Part shown: piece after piece, positions 40,007-55,653 of the stretch
How the letters are laid out: every line of letters starts with the position of its first letter
Numbering within the stretch: position 1 is the first letter of the stretch
Source of the DNA: Pempheris klunzingeri
Lineage: Eukaryota; Chordata; Actinopteri; Acropomatiformes; Pempheridae
Reading direction: 5' to 3'
Assembly: GCF_042242105.1 (NCBI RefSeq)
Contig: NC_092027.1
Span: 5,492,006-5,556,005 of the forward strand
DNA: 64,000 bases
Made by a program: the position numbers and the translations under genes
The notes under the pieces: generated by a model
What the model was told of the DNA's origin: nothing
The model's input: only the letters and a program-made list of their open reading frames with translations
The model's database searches: none

Positions 40007-40957
40007 AGATCACATCTTTCTGCCGCTAGCTGCTCATTTCATGTCAGCACAACATTTATTCATGAGGTCTTGGACTTTTTGTGGACTGTGTTTTAACAAT
40101 GACAGTAAAATATCGGCAGTAACCAGCTAACACTATTTCTTGAACTTGAGTCACACAATTTTACTTCATCTGTCCTTTACTACTTTAGACCTGTCAGTGT
40201 TTTCTTGTGCTGGTTGGTTTTCTGGCTCAAATCCCTTCACAGACGAGATAAACATGTGGCAAACAGCAAAACCCTTCAGAACATTTTCAAGAATTATGAC
40301 AAAATGAGCAAATAATGTGCTTTACTTTAAGGTCTAACCCTACACTTAAACTGCATCACACCGCAATGATAATATAACTTTGACAAAGTGAATGCCTGAT
40401 ACTTAAAAATGAATCATACATGATTTCTGGTTATAAGGATCTAAACTTTGTAAACGAACATGTATGGTTCTTTAAAAATCACAGACAGAACATTAAGGTT
40501 CCTTGTCCTAAATTGCTTTTTTGAACACTTTTTAAATGCACTTTTTATATCCCTTGAGTGCTGTTTTTTAATGGCAGTAGCCAGCTTTAACTGGCATGAA
40601 ATTAGACAGCAGTGTGTTTACCTGAGTAGCACATTCTGACTCTCTTTCAGCTACTAATGAATCACAATTAGCTTTATTCATTGTGAACACATATAAGGAA
40701 TTTAATTTGTTTTTTCCACTGCTCTCATGTACTTAGACATAAATAGAAAGACAGGGAAACAAGAACAAAGTAAAAAAGTATACACACATTTAACCTCTAT
40801 GCACAATGTAAATGTATAAATATGTATAAAAGTAAATGTGTAAATATATAAATAATGGAGAATAGTGTCATGAAAATTCACATTTCTTTTTTATATCTAT
40901 GTACTAAAGACAGTACAAAATAATCTACGCATCCTCCCACCGCAGTACGCAGGTGTG
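40007..40957. other. Trypsinogen 3' UTR and intergenic gap
   Basis: No canonical AATAAA follows the trypsin stop closely. The AGTAAA-type variant near 40101 is the best candidate for its poly(A) signal. The remainder is AT-rich unique sequence with no exon recognised. Confidence 0.4.
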
Positions 40958-40971
40958 ACAGCAGGTGGCAG
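40958..40971 (+). promoter_or_regulatory. CTCF-like motif upstream of ddx6
   Basis: ACAGCAGGTGGCAG matches the vertebrate CTCF core CCASYAGRKGGCRS at 13 of 14 positions. It lies at the edge of the ddx6 promoter, between a tissue-restricted protease gene and a housekeeping gene. This is motif evidence only. Confidence 0.35.
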
Positions 40972-41184
40972 CAGCGTCGTGGAGCCTCACATGTAATAAG
41001 CAGCAGAGAGAGACGCCGAGGAAGAGGAGACGAAGAAGAAGGCGACCATGTTGATTTAAAGGAAGAAGAAACACAATAGAGGCGATTTATTTCAAGTAAA
41101 ATTCAGATACAAAAGCGAATTGCAACGGAAATAGTTGATCAACCGCACACTGGGTATCTCTTGTAAAATATCAGAGAAACTAAG
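40972..41184 (+). other. ddx6: ddx6 promoter-proximal region and non-coding first exon
   Basis: This is purine-rich sequence (GAGGAAGAGGAGACGAAGAA) ending at a good donor AAG/GTAGGT (41184/41185). The next acceptor (TTTTTTAG at 42915) leads into the exon that carries the ddx6 ATG, so this is most simply the non-coding first exon. The transcription start was not determined. Confidence 0.55.
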
Positions 41185-42599
41185 GTAGGTTTGCTGTGAC
41201 TTGGAGCCACGCAGTTTCCGTTCAAAACATCCGAGTTGTTGTGAGCTGGCTAGCACGGAGCTAACGTTAGCGAGTGGAGTTATTTGTGCTAAATTAGCCT
41301 CGAAGCTAACGAGCTTGCTAATTGTGCTATTAGTTAGCTCTAACGGTTACATTATGAAGGACGGTAACGTTTACGATATGTACCGTTATTTTCGCTAGAC
41401 TTTACACACGTTGTCATATTATTTAATTAAAATCTTAGTAAACGTCTGAAACGCGAGTGTTGCTACGGCTTAGCGGTTAGTTAGCTTTGAGCTAACACTG
41501 GCTTAGCTTTAACTCATTAGCCTAATGTCGCTGATGTTTCTTTTGAGACGCAGCATCGAGGAAACGTTGATAACTTATTGAATCACAAATATCGGAGCTA
41601 CACCGATGGTTAGATTGTGTTAAAATTATTTTTATTTTTTGGAAAACTGGTAAAAAGTAAGTTGTTGTTTATTTGAATCGAAACCGAATGGCTGAGGCTC
41701 GAGTTTGTAGCTAGCTAAAGTAAATTAACACAAAGTTAGCATCAGTTTCTGATCATTTTTATATATTGTAATTGCGAAGCTAGTTTCTGTCAGACCTGGA
41801 GACTTTACTGCAGGTCAGTCTTGATTTAAATCAGTTTGGGCTCAGATAATCTGTCCCTCAGACCGCCACCTGGCAAGCTCACCTGCGCAATCCCAAACCA
41901 TTTAGCGAATTAGCCGCTAAAGCCTTTCACTGCTATAAAGTCTGTAGAAGTATGTGTTATCAAAGTTACGACTAACTTACTTTCATTATTGCCTCATATC
42001 ACAACAGCGTTGTAGACGATTGCTTGTTTAGTTTGTCTAATGTCAGAAAAGTCAAGCTCCCGTGACAAGTTAATACCAGGGACAAAAGGTGGTATAAGGT
42101 TAGCTAGATAAGTAAATAAATAAATGGATGCTGACTTCATCCCCTAGGGGAAATTAAGGTATCCAGTAGCTCACATTTACAAACAATAGAATGGACAAAT
42201 AATAAATAGTAAGTCTTAAAAGTCAGTGAAACCCGTATAAAAACTGCACATCATTAAATAAAAAATCTGAAGTAAAACCTAAATGAATAAGGCACTATTG
42301 CACATTGTCCCTGGAGAGGGGCAGCTGAAGACAGAGAGAAATATTGAAAGGTTATTGAAATAGTGTCTGTCTGGTTCCCACTCTGGTGGCCAAGATGCAA
42401 CCAGAGGGCTTGTGAGATTAACAACAACAACATAGGTGTGGAGGAAAATTCTGCTACACATTTTCATGTTCCTTTGTTTTTTTTTCCTGCATAGATTTTT
42501 ATCTTCAGGTGTTGTCAAAGTAATTCATACCAAGCAATTGGAGAAAGGAGTATTTCTTGAATGAGAAAAGGTTGGGAACCACTGAGTTTTATATCACTA

Positions 42600-42842
42600 G
42601 GTGACCCAGATATAATTAGTTGGTAACCATTTTGATCAATTAATGGTTATTTAAGCAAAATGTCCTTGTTACAGATTCTCACACTGAAGGATCTGCTATT
42701 TTTCTTTATCTTAAACTGAATAGTGTTTCTCAGGCTAAACAAGTATTTGCTTTAGGAAAATTTTCTGACATGTTATAGACGAACTGGACAAGAAAAAAAA
42801 CAAACAGTAATTGATAATGGAAGTAAATAGTTGGAGCCCTAC
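42600..42842 (-). mobile_element. hAT-like MITE copy in ddx6 intron 1
   Basis: Outer arms ATAATTAGTTGGTAACCATT and TAGTTGGAGCCCTA enclose a diverged interior. It ends about 75 bp before the ddx6 exon 2 acceptor. Confidence 0.55.
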
Positions 42843-42915
42843 TTATGCAGTTTGGTCTAACAGCTCCAACTTTTGGTTGGATAATTATGTATGTTTGTAT
42901 TGGTTTATTTTTTAG

Positions 42916-43767
42916 GTGAAAAGTTGTTTGTTGGCTGACTTTGAGGAGGCAGCGGGTTGATCACGGCCACACTCACACACCGACCTGAAAACCTGTGGTG
43001 TCCGGGGAGAGAGGGTCAAGCAACTGGAGGAGAAAGGAAACGCACACTGAGGACTCAAAAGGGGTGGAAAGCTTTTTGGCTTTGGACTAGATACCCCCTT
43101 GTATGATTTGTGATTTCAGGATTCAGTTTTTTTCACACGTGGACCGACGGGTATCCACACGGTGGGAATAAACGGAGAGCATTACAGACTATATGATTTT
43201 GGGGAAAAACTTGTACAAAGTTGGACATCCTTTTTTTCAAAGACAGGGATATTGAGCAACTCTTATGGACTCAAAGTGGAAACAGGAAATATTGTTCAAT
43301 TTAGAAAGAGAAGATAAAGCGTTGAACTAAGATTATACTGAAGAAGCTGTCCCCCAAGTGCAGATTGCCTTAGTTGTTCTATTTCAGGACTTGAACCGCT
43401 TTGATACTTGTTCACATATAATTTTTCTATATTGTGAGCAAGTATATTCATGCATATGAATGCAGATTTCTCTTCATTTTGAAGAGCTCTTGTGTATAAA
43501 CGTGTTTTTGGTTTTTGTGTTTTGTTTTTGTTCTTGTACGTCAGTCACTCTGTTGTTGAAGGGGACCGAACTGCACGTACATGTGTATATGTAAATACTA
43601 CGAATTGACTTCTGTTGTGAAAGCTTTGGACTTAAAAAGAATAGAGAATATTGTTTGTTAATGCTTTATTAAACTTTTTTACTTTTGAAGAGAATTTTTA
43701 AAAAGAAAAACCTAAGAGGCAAAAATCTCATACTTTGAAGAAAAAAAACCCACGGAAAACAGGAAAA
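42916..43767 (+). other. ddx6: ddx6 long 5' leader with upstream ORFs
   Basis: The exon carrying the ddx6 ATG runs back 852 nt to an acceptor at 42915. It contains several short upstream ORFs, including ATGs at 43103 (22 codons), 43193 (20 codons) and 43265 (21 codons), plus short ones around 43452. Each ends before the main ATG. Such a leader should reduce initiation at the main start, though how many transcripts include it is unknown. Confidence 0.55.
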
Positions 43768-48574
<4,807 letters not shown>

Positions 48575-49349
48575 AACAGGTGAGACGCGTGAAGATGATT
48601 ATTTGACTTTTGTCGCATGAATAACACAAGACCCGTCCTCCTAATCTGAGTTTCATCTTCCCTCCAGGACAGTAGGACACACCGGGCTTTTGCACAGACA
48701 TCAGCGCTAGCACACAGGCTTCAGGCAACTCTTCAGTTTCACATTTCACACTCGTTTTCAAAGCCTGTCGAATGGATTTAAAGGCTGTTTGTTTTCGTTT
48801 TTAAGCATTTCCTTACCTTTTCAACAAAGAGAGCTGCCTCATCCGTTTTTTTTAAGTTAAACTATATTGTTCTGCACCAAACTCCGACTGGACCGTGCAT
48901 CCTGTGCATGATCTTAGCATATTTTTCCCAAAATGTATCTTGGTTAGACAACAGTGCAAATGAGTATCAAAGCTGTGTTGAACCTGTCGCCCTTGGAGGC
49001 TGTTTTCATCGCCAGCAGAAAGGTTGGCCTCTTTTTAAAGTTACGTTTGTGCACTGAACACCAGCCATCGTTCTGTCCACTTAACACTGTTGTTGTCACT
49101 TAAGTGCCTTACTTACTCCCACGTGCACTCATCCATTCATCCTAACCTGCTGTCTTCTGTCATGCAGCAGAGTACGAGCACAAATGATATGAATTAAATA
49201 GCAACCTGAGTTTATTTAGACATCCATTATGCAAGAGAAAAAGACGACACACACATTCGCTCTCTTCTGCTGAGAGGTGTGTTAAACACGGCTCAAACTC
49301 CTTAAAAACCATCCTGAATGTGAACGTTTATTTTCAATGTGAACGTTGC

Positions 49350-49355
49350 AATAAA
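49350..49355 (+). terminator. ddx6: Candidate proximal ddx6 poly(A) signal
   Basis: AATAAA lies about 780 bp after the ddx6 stop, followed by a moderately GT-rich stretch. Confidence 0.5.
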
Positions 49356-52300
49356 AAAGGGCAGCTTTATTTAAATACTGCGTGACTGTTTTTCCCTCTC
49401 ACTACAAATAATACGCTAGCAGAGATGTACGAGAAGACGGCTGAAGACGCGAGCCCCCGTACTCATTTATGGATGCTGGCGTGCCACCACACAAACGCAG
49501 CACAGCAGGGGACGTTAATGGCAGCCTCATGCTGTTTACATTATGGCTGCTGCTGGTGACTTTTCCCGCAGAGGTTCTTTTACATAAAATATAATCACAT
49601 TCGGCTGGTGAATCGCTGGTAGATGAAAAACTGGTTTTCGCTCCTCCTCGTAGATACGACACAGGACTAACGCGTCAGACTGGTTCAGAACAGCTTTGAT
49701 ACCCACATTTGCCTTCACTACACTGATACACTGTTTAGTACCAAGAAATGGTTATTTTGTAGAAGTTGGTGCAAAACAATAGTTTAAATTCCATCACCCC
49801 CCCCCCCAATGCTACAGTTCAGTTATATTGTGCAAATACAAAATTTGATTAATTACAGGAACTTTTTTTCCAAATCCTGAGACAAAACTTTCATTTGAAG
49901 CCCCATCACGACAAAATAGAAGTTGGTGAATGTATTCGTTGCCAATGTATACTCTCTATAGCCCAGTGGATGAATGCCAAGCTCTTAAACATATTTGACT
50001 GTCTTTGTTTGTATTGCTGCTGTTGCATTAGAAAATCCTCTTCAGGCTCTGCTTTTATGAAAATGTGTACTGGATATGAAATGGCTTCATGGACCACAGG
50101 GTGATGAAACCTGCTCAGTCTATAAAGGACCACATTGACCCTTTAAAAAGAAAAAAAAAAAGGGTCAGTTTTCTCTTTGCAGCAGCAGCGATATCTTTTT
50201 TTCTTTTTGTTTCCCCCACCACAGCTATGTTTTATGATTATAAAATGTGAGGATTATCGTGTTGTGAGGGGTGGTCTCTGTGTTTGAAAGCAAAACTGTA
50301 GCATCTTTGAACAGGCAGCTGTGACTTCCTTGTTTTTGTCCTCCCCTTACAGAGCGTCAGTAATGATAAAAAAAAGACATAAAAAGAAAGTATTTTTGCT
50401 TTTAAGATTTATTTTTGATGTTGCTTAAAGCAATTTGAAAAGGGGGGGCTGTGAGGCTTTAGCACTGGGTAACGTCTGGAGGTGTTTTTTTTTCTTCGTT
50501 TGTTTGTTTTTTTGAGTGGGTTTGCAGAAGCCAAGTGTTTTATCAGATGTTCTCTGGGCATCTTGAATCTTTCCTTCTCTCTGGTACTTAAAAAAAAAAA
50601 AATCCAAAAGCTTCTGTTTTAAAGGCGTTTCCTATCAAAACTACACAAAATGCCTTGTTTCCTCCTTTTTTTTAAGTGCCAGAGAGAGCGTTGGGTTTCT
50701 GGAAAGCGTTGAAGCACTGTGATCCTCTTGAACCTGTTCCAAGTTTGTGTGTTCGATGATCAAAGTGCTCTGATCTGTTTTCAGCAACTCGATCCATTAT
50801 TTTTTTTTTTCCACTAGGGCAATCTTTATACGAGGTGTTATGAATCATTTTGAGGAAACAGAATTGTAAATGATTCATTGTTTACACTAGTCGTTTACAA
50901 TTATACAAAAAAAGAAAATACTTTGCTTCATTGGCAGAGGAGGAGGAGGTAGATTTTTGTTTTCCTTTTTTTTTTTTCTTGAAATGGATTTTCAGGATTT
51001 ACATTGAAGCAAAACCAAAAAAGGAGAATGTCGTATGAGTGTGTGTTTGAGAGGCATTTAGGTGTGTGCTTGAGTCAGGAGAGGCCTGTGAGTGAGTGAG
51101 TGAGTGAGTGTGTGAGTGTGTGTGAGAGAGAGAGACACGTGCAGGATACTATTTGAACTGTGTGTGTGTGTTTGTGTTTTGCTTGAGAGATAAAGATGAG
51201 ATGTGTGTTTGTTAAGAATCACTACGTTTACATGCAGCTTCAACTTTCTGGATGTTCTGCAACATTAACAGCTCAACTTGGAAAAAATCACACGAGTAAT
51301 TGGGATGACAGTAATAAATAAGAAACAAACAGATGAGGATAAACTGTCCTACTAAACAGTTTGAGGCTGCATGTAAGCGTTACTTGTTGTACGTCTCTGT
51401 TTTTGCGTGTGTTTTCATGTGCAGACTTGTGTGTTTTCGTTGGCGGTGAACGGTGACATAAATATCAGTGTGGATGTTCAGTCACAGGGATGTAGTTTCT
51501 TTTTGTGTGTGTGTGTTTCTTTTCCATCTCCTGCCTCATCCAGGAGTTCAACTTTGTTGACATACATCTCATTTCCAATGACAAATTTCTGCTTTTCTGT
51601 ATTTTGTTTTCTTTGTTTTATGTCCCTGATCACATCCCAGAAGTCATTCCATGATCTCCTTTGTGACCCAGCAGAGATTACAGACATTTAGAGCCGAATG
51701 CATCGTAGTGGGATAGTTGTGGAATTTTTCATGTTCCTTCTTTCTAACATTAGAAATATTCCCCAACTATTGTCATTAACTAAACATTAGACGTCATCCC
51801 AGACTTTTGCCTGGAATCGGCACCTAAAACTCCACAAAATCTTATTTTTTTTAGCTCCAGCCATGTGTGATATCAGTTATAACGTTTTCCTCGCTGAGAT
51901 CTCAGAACAAGGCAGCATCTTAAAAAATGGCTGCAAAGGGGATTACTGAGAGCTTCGTGTTGGATCAAACTCGTGCATCAGTGGTCATAAAGAAGGTTAT
52001 GAATGTATGAATGCAGTATTGAATGAATGAATGATGAGAGATTCAGTTGATTTTTGTCATCTTGTGTTGTCAAGTGTCTGTGTGTGCACTCTGGCCTGTG
52101 GAGTCAGTAGTGCTGAGGGGTGGGAGGGATGTTCGTCAAAAACCTGATTGAAAAGGGTAACTATTAAAAAAAATGATAATTAAAATTGGAAAGAATCATG
52201 GGTGAGGATTTGGGTACAAAAAAGCAGTCTGGGATTGCTGTGATTCTAAATAGGTGGACATAAGAAAAAAAAAAATCAACACCTTGACTTAAAACTAGTA

Positions 52301-53110
52301 TTAATGGCTGAACCACCCTTAATATTTCTACTGTGCATACCTAAATTGAATTGGATCCCTTAATTTGCTGCACTAATGTAGACTCACCCACACTTTCAGC
52401 CAAACTTAATGATGAGCTAGTAGTAATCTGAGGGTACATTTACAGCAGTATTTCCCCTGCAACATGGATAGAAAACAGTGGTGTTAAGACTATAAATTGG
52501 CTCTCAAATTATTCTTTTTGTGTTTCACTGTAGCTGGGAATGCAGTTGCTACAGTATTTTCCCTGTGACATGGATAAAGTAAAGGAGTGGTAATACAGAA
52601 TTATTCCAAATTGGCTTCCAAAAATGTTGGTTCAATCAAACCCTTGTACTTAAAATCCTGTTTTCTTTTTTTTTTTTTTCTTTTTTTAAAAAAAACAAGC
52701 CCGTCTGTACACAGTTTTTACATAAGTTGTTCAGTCTTCTCTGTACTTATTGGTACTTTGGTGACCCTGCTCCTCCCAAAACAATTTTCAGCCCCAAGTT
52801 CAAGCAAGTTTCGTCATTTTGAACTTCAGTTGTAACAGCCTAAAACCAGACTCCGTGTTTAGGATGTCTATTTATTTTCCTCCCTCACTGTCCTATGATT
52901 TCTTCTTACGTGCCATTAGAATAAAACCTGTAATGATTGGGTGATACTACAAAAACGTCTTTCTCGAAATGTTCATCCTTTTTAATGCTTTGGTTTGTTT
53001 TCTTTCCTTACAAAATGCATCGAGGAGGCACGAGGTGTCTCTACGACCTGTGCTGATCACTCTGTCCTCTACTGTTGTAACTTGGAAATACATGCAGGGG
53101 TATAAAACTC

Positions 53111-53116
53111 AATAAA
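53111..53116 (+). terminator. ddx6: Candidate distal ddx6 poly(A) signal
   Basis: AATAAA is followed 30 bp later by a long T tract (53146-53169), a good downstream element. It is the last strong signal before the tomm40 promoter. Confidence 0.5.
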
Positions 53117-53169
53117 TTGAACTGAAATGTTCACGGCCTCTCCTCTTTTTTTTTTTTTTTTTTTTTTTT

Positions 53170-54100
53170 ACTGTGTCACACTGTTTTTGTTAATATGATT
53201 ATTGTATATTTGTTTAGGAATTTAAACCACTTCAACTCATTAGCACTGAACTCACATTTTGCTATTGTTAAAGATTGAATGCTTTTTATTACTTTGGAAA
53301 AAAACAACCTCCATTATTGTATATCTTTGCAGCCCGGTGTTGTGAAGGGACCATGTGCCAAAATCTAATATAAACAATATTTACATTTTACCTTAAATTC
53401 TGCACACATGATGGACATTGCTAAATAAGGTTGTGTTTATTGAAACTACTAATTGACACACAGGTTTACCGGGTGGCCGTGGGTCCTTTTTTAAAATGTC
53501 TTAAATTCACTTTTACTGATAAAAGACCTTAAAAAGTATTAAATAGTCTCTGTGTAGGAAGGTTTTGAATATTTATTCACTGAATGCTGTAAGCCTGGTC
53601 TAAAATCCACTCCAAGAAAAAAATGCCTGAGCGTTTAATATTTGAAATCAGAGTTGAAGCCAAATGTCTTATCACAGTTTGGCTTCATTCAACATATCTT
53701 GTGCAACTACAGCTACAACAGTTTTAGTTAACTGAACAAACTATCATCATTTTGATGTACTTATGCTTTTGAACTCAAGGCACTTGTAATTATACGATTG
53801 TATTTTCACATTTAATGTTAATGTTCATTGCAAATCTGGCCTTATATGTAGGGCGGTATTCAATTTCACAAAGGCTTAAAATTCAACTTGCTGATCCATG
53901 TAGTCACCCTGGTTGTGTGATGGTTTCTGGGTCTAATGCCATATTATGACGCTGCCTTTATAAGAGCATAGAAAATGTTTTGGTGCCTTTTATGATGCCA
54001 ATTAAAATTCCATTTAAAAATGTCTGCCTTTGGGGACCAGCAGGCTGCCATTTGACCTTGACAACATTTCTTCTACAACACCCGCTCTGCCGTCTGCAGG
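53170..54100. other. Intergenic between ddx6 and tomm40
   Basis: AT-rich unique sequence with no exon or repeat that I can name. Confidence 0.5.
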
Positions 54101-54405
54101 TGACGTCAAGTTCTCCACCAATCAGCAACCTCAGAGTAAAAGACCCCGCCCCTTTGCAACTGACTGCATTTCGATTAGCCAATAGTGTTTGAGTATGACT
54201 GTGACGCCGTCAACACCAAGCCACGCCCCCGCTCTTTCGACACATAAAAATGACTGACAGTTCTTTTCGCCAATCATTTCCGAGAATTATGGTCGACCAT
54301 CCAATCACAACGCGTCTTCAGTAAACAGGCGGGCCTTACGTCACACTTCTTCTTTGGTGGTATCGGATTCAACTTCCGGCTGCATCGTCCTCTGGAAATC
54401 ACAAC
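54101..54405 (+). promoter_or_regulatory. tomm40: tomm40 promoter and non-coding first exon
   Basis: A perfect CRE palindrome TGACGTCA (54101-54108) is followed by four CCAAT boxes (54118-54122, 54179-54183, 54270-54274 and 54301-54305). Two GC boxes (CCCCGCCCC at 54144-54152 and CCACGCCCCC at 54221-54230) and an ACTTCCGG ETS-type site near 54373 are also present. A donor CAAC/GTGAGT closes the first exon at 54405, and the next acceptor (55651-55652) leads directly into the tomm40 ATG. This is a typical TATA-less housekeeping layout. Confidence 0.75.
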
Positions 54406-55653
54406 GTGAGTAGCTATCGTTAGCTGTGTGTTTTATATAACAAGAGGTTTCACTGGCAATAAATCATCATATTAGCTATTTTTCTCAGCAGTTGTGACCT
54501 GATAAAGTGACTTTTGTTTTCCTTCACCGGTAGCAGCTGTTTGTTCCAGAGCTGCCAGCTGCTAGCTAAAAAGCTAGCAGGCAGGTTAACCACTGCACTG
54601 AATGGTGCTAAGTAGCTAGCTTAGCTTACTTTTTCATGCTGTACGTGCTGCTGGTTTCATTCAAAACACGTTCTACGTCTTATAAACAGAGCAGCACCAT
54701 TTTCTTACCTATTTCCATCACATAGTTATTGTTATTTTACATCAGCCGGTCTCTCTCGCCTGCTGCTGCTCTAACTTCATTTGAATGAGCATGAGAGCTG
54801 TGTGAAAGGTTAAAGGGGCACTCCACCTATTACTTCCAGGACAACCTCAGATTCTTTTGGTGTCGACTCATATGAAGATACATGAAAAAAGCAGGTCTTA
54901 TGTAGTTAGTCAGTCGTGCAAGGTAATTTAACCAAAAGCTAGTGGGTGTAAAGCTATAGTGTGAATGCACTGTGTTTAATCCTGATAACATCAACTCTGC
55001 CGTCATAAAACTGGATTTGTCTCCCATCCTTCCCATCCATCCTGTGGGGTGTGAATGCTGCAGTATAGAGTCATTTTTAACTGAAAGTCTGCATTATAAG
55101 TTGCACATGTGTTTGAAAGACACTGACACATATTGAGTTGTATTATGGGAAATCTAGGATCCATATACTTGTGAATGGACCCATACTGGGGGTTAAAGGT
55201 CAGGAGGATATCTTTGCCTCTGCACCTTCAGTTCTTTTCTTTAAATCTGTCTCTTGTGAGTTGCAGCAATTTAGCGGCTTAAATATGTTAAATTGCTTTA
55301 CACCTTTTGAGCATCCTGCCTGCGCTAATAACTGTACACTGTGGCTGATGAAAGATTTGCTTTTTTTCTTGATTTTACATCATAATGAATTAAATGTTTG
55401 TGAACTGGGGACCATTTGATGAGGTCACTTTGGGCTGTAGGATATTCTGACAGTCATTTTTCACTTTTCTCTAATGTTTTGTAGACCAAATGATTAATTG
55501 AGAAAATAAACAGCAGATTAATGGTTAACAAAATAATCATTAGATGCACCACTACTGTAAATACTCAATGGCACCACAATATTCTCTCTTGGTTTTATCT
55601 CAGTCATCTCTCACCCTCTGTCATGCTGTATCCTTTCATTTCTCCCTGACAGA

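Larger units (their letters stand above)
48575..53135 (+). other. ddx6: Probable ddx6 3' UTR
   Basis: No coding exon is recognised over 4.5 kb. A small GT-AG intron (48580-48667, 88 bp) starts 5 nt after the stop codon (AACAG/GTGAGA to CCTCCAG/GACAG). Possible ends are AATAAA at 49350-49355 and AATAAA at 53111-53116. Mammalian DDX6 also has a multi-kilobase 3' UTR, so the distal end is plausible. The region holds many T-rich runs and a GAGT/GTGT simple repeat (about 51088-51135). Confidence 0.5.

Noticed and set aside
51088-51135. Short regularly spaced repeat resembling an array
   Set aside because: It is a GAGT/GTGT simple-sequence repeat with no spacers, so it is not a CRISPR array.
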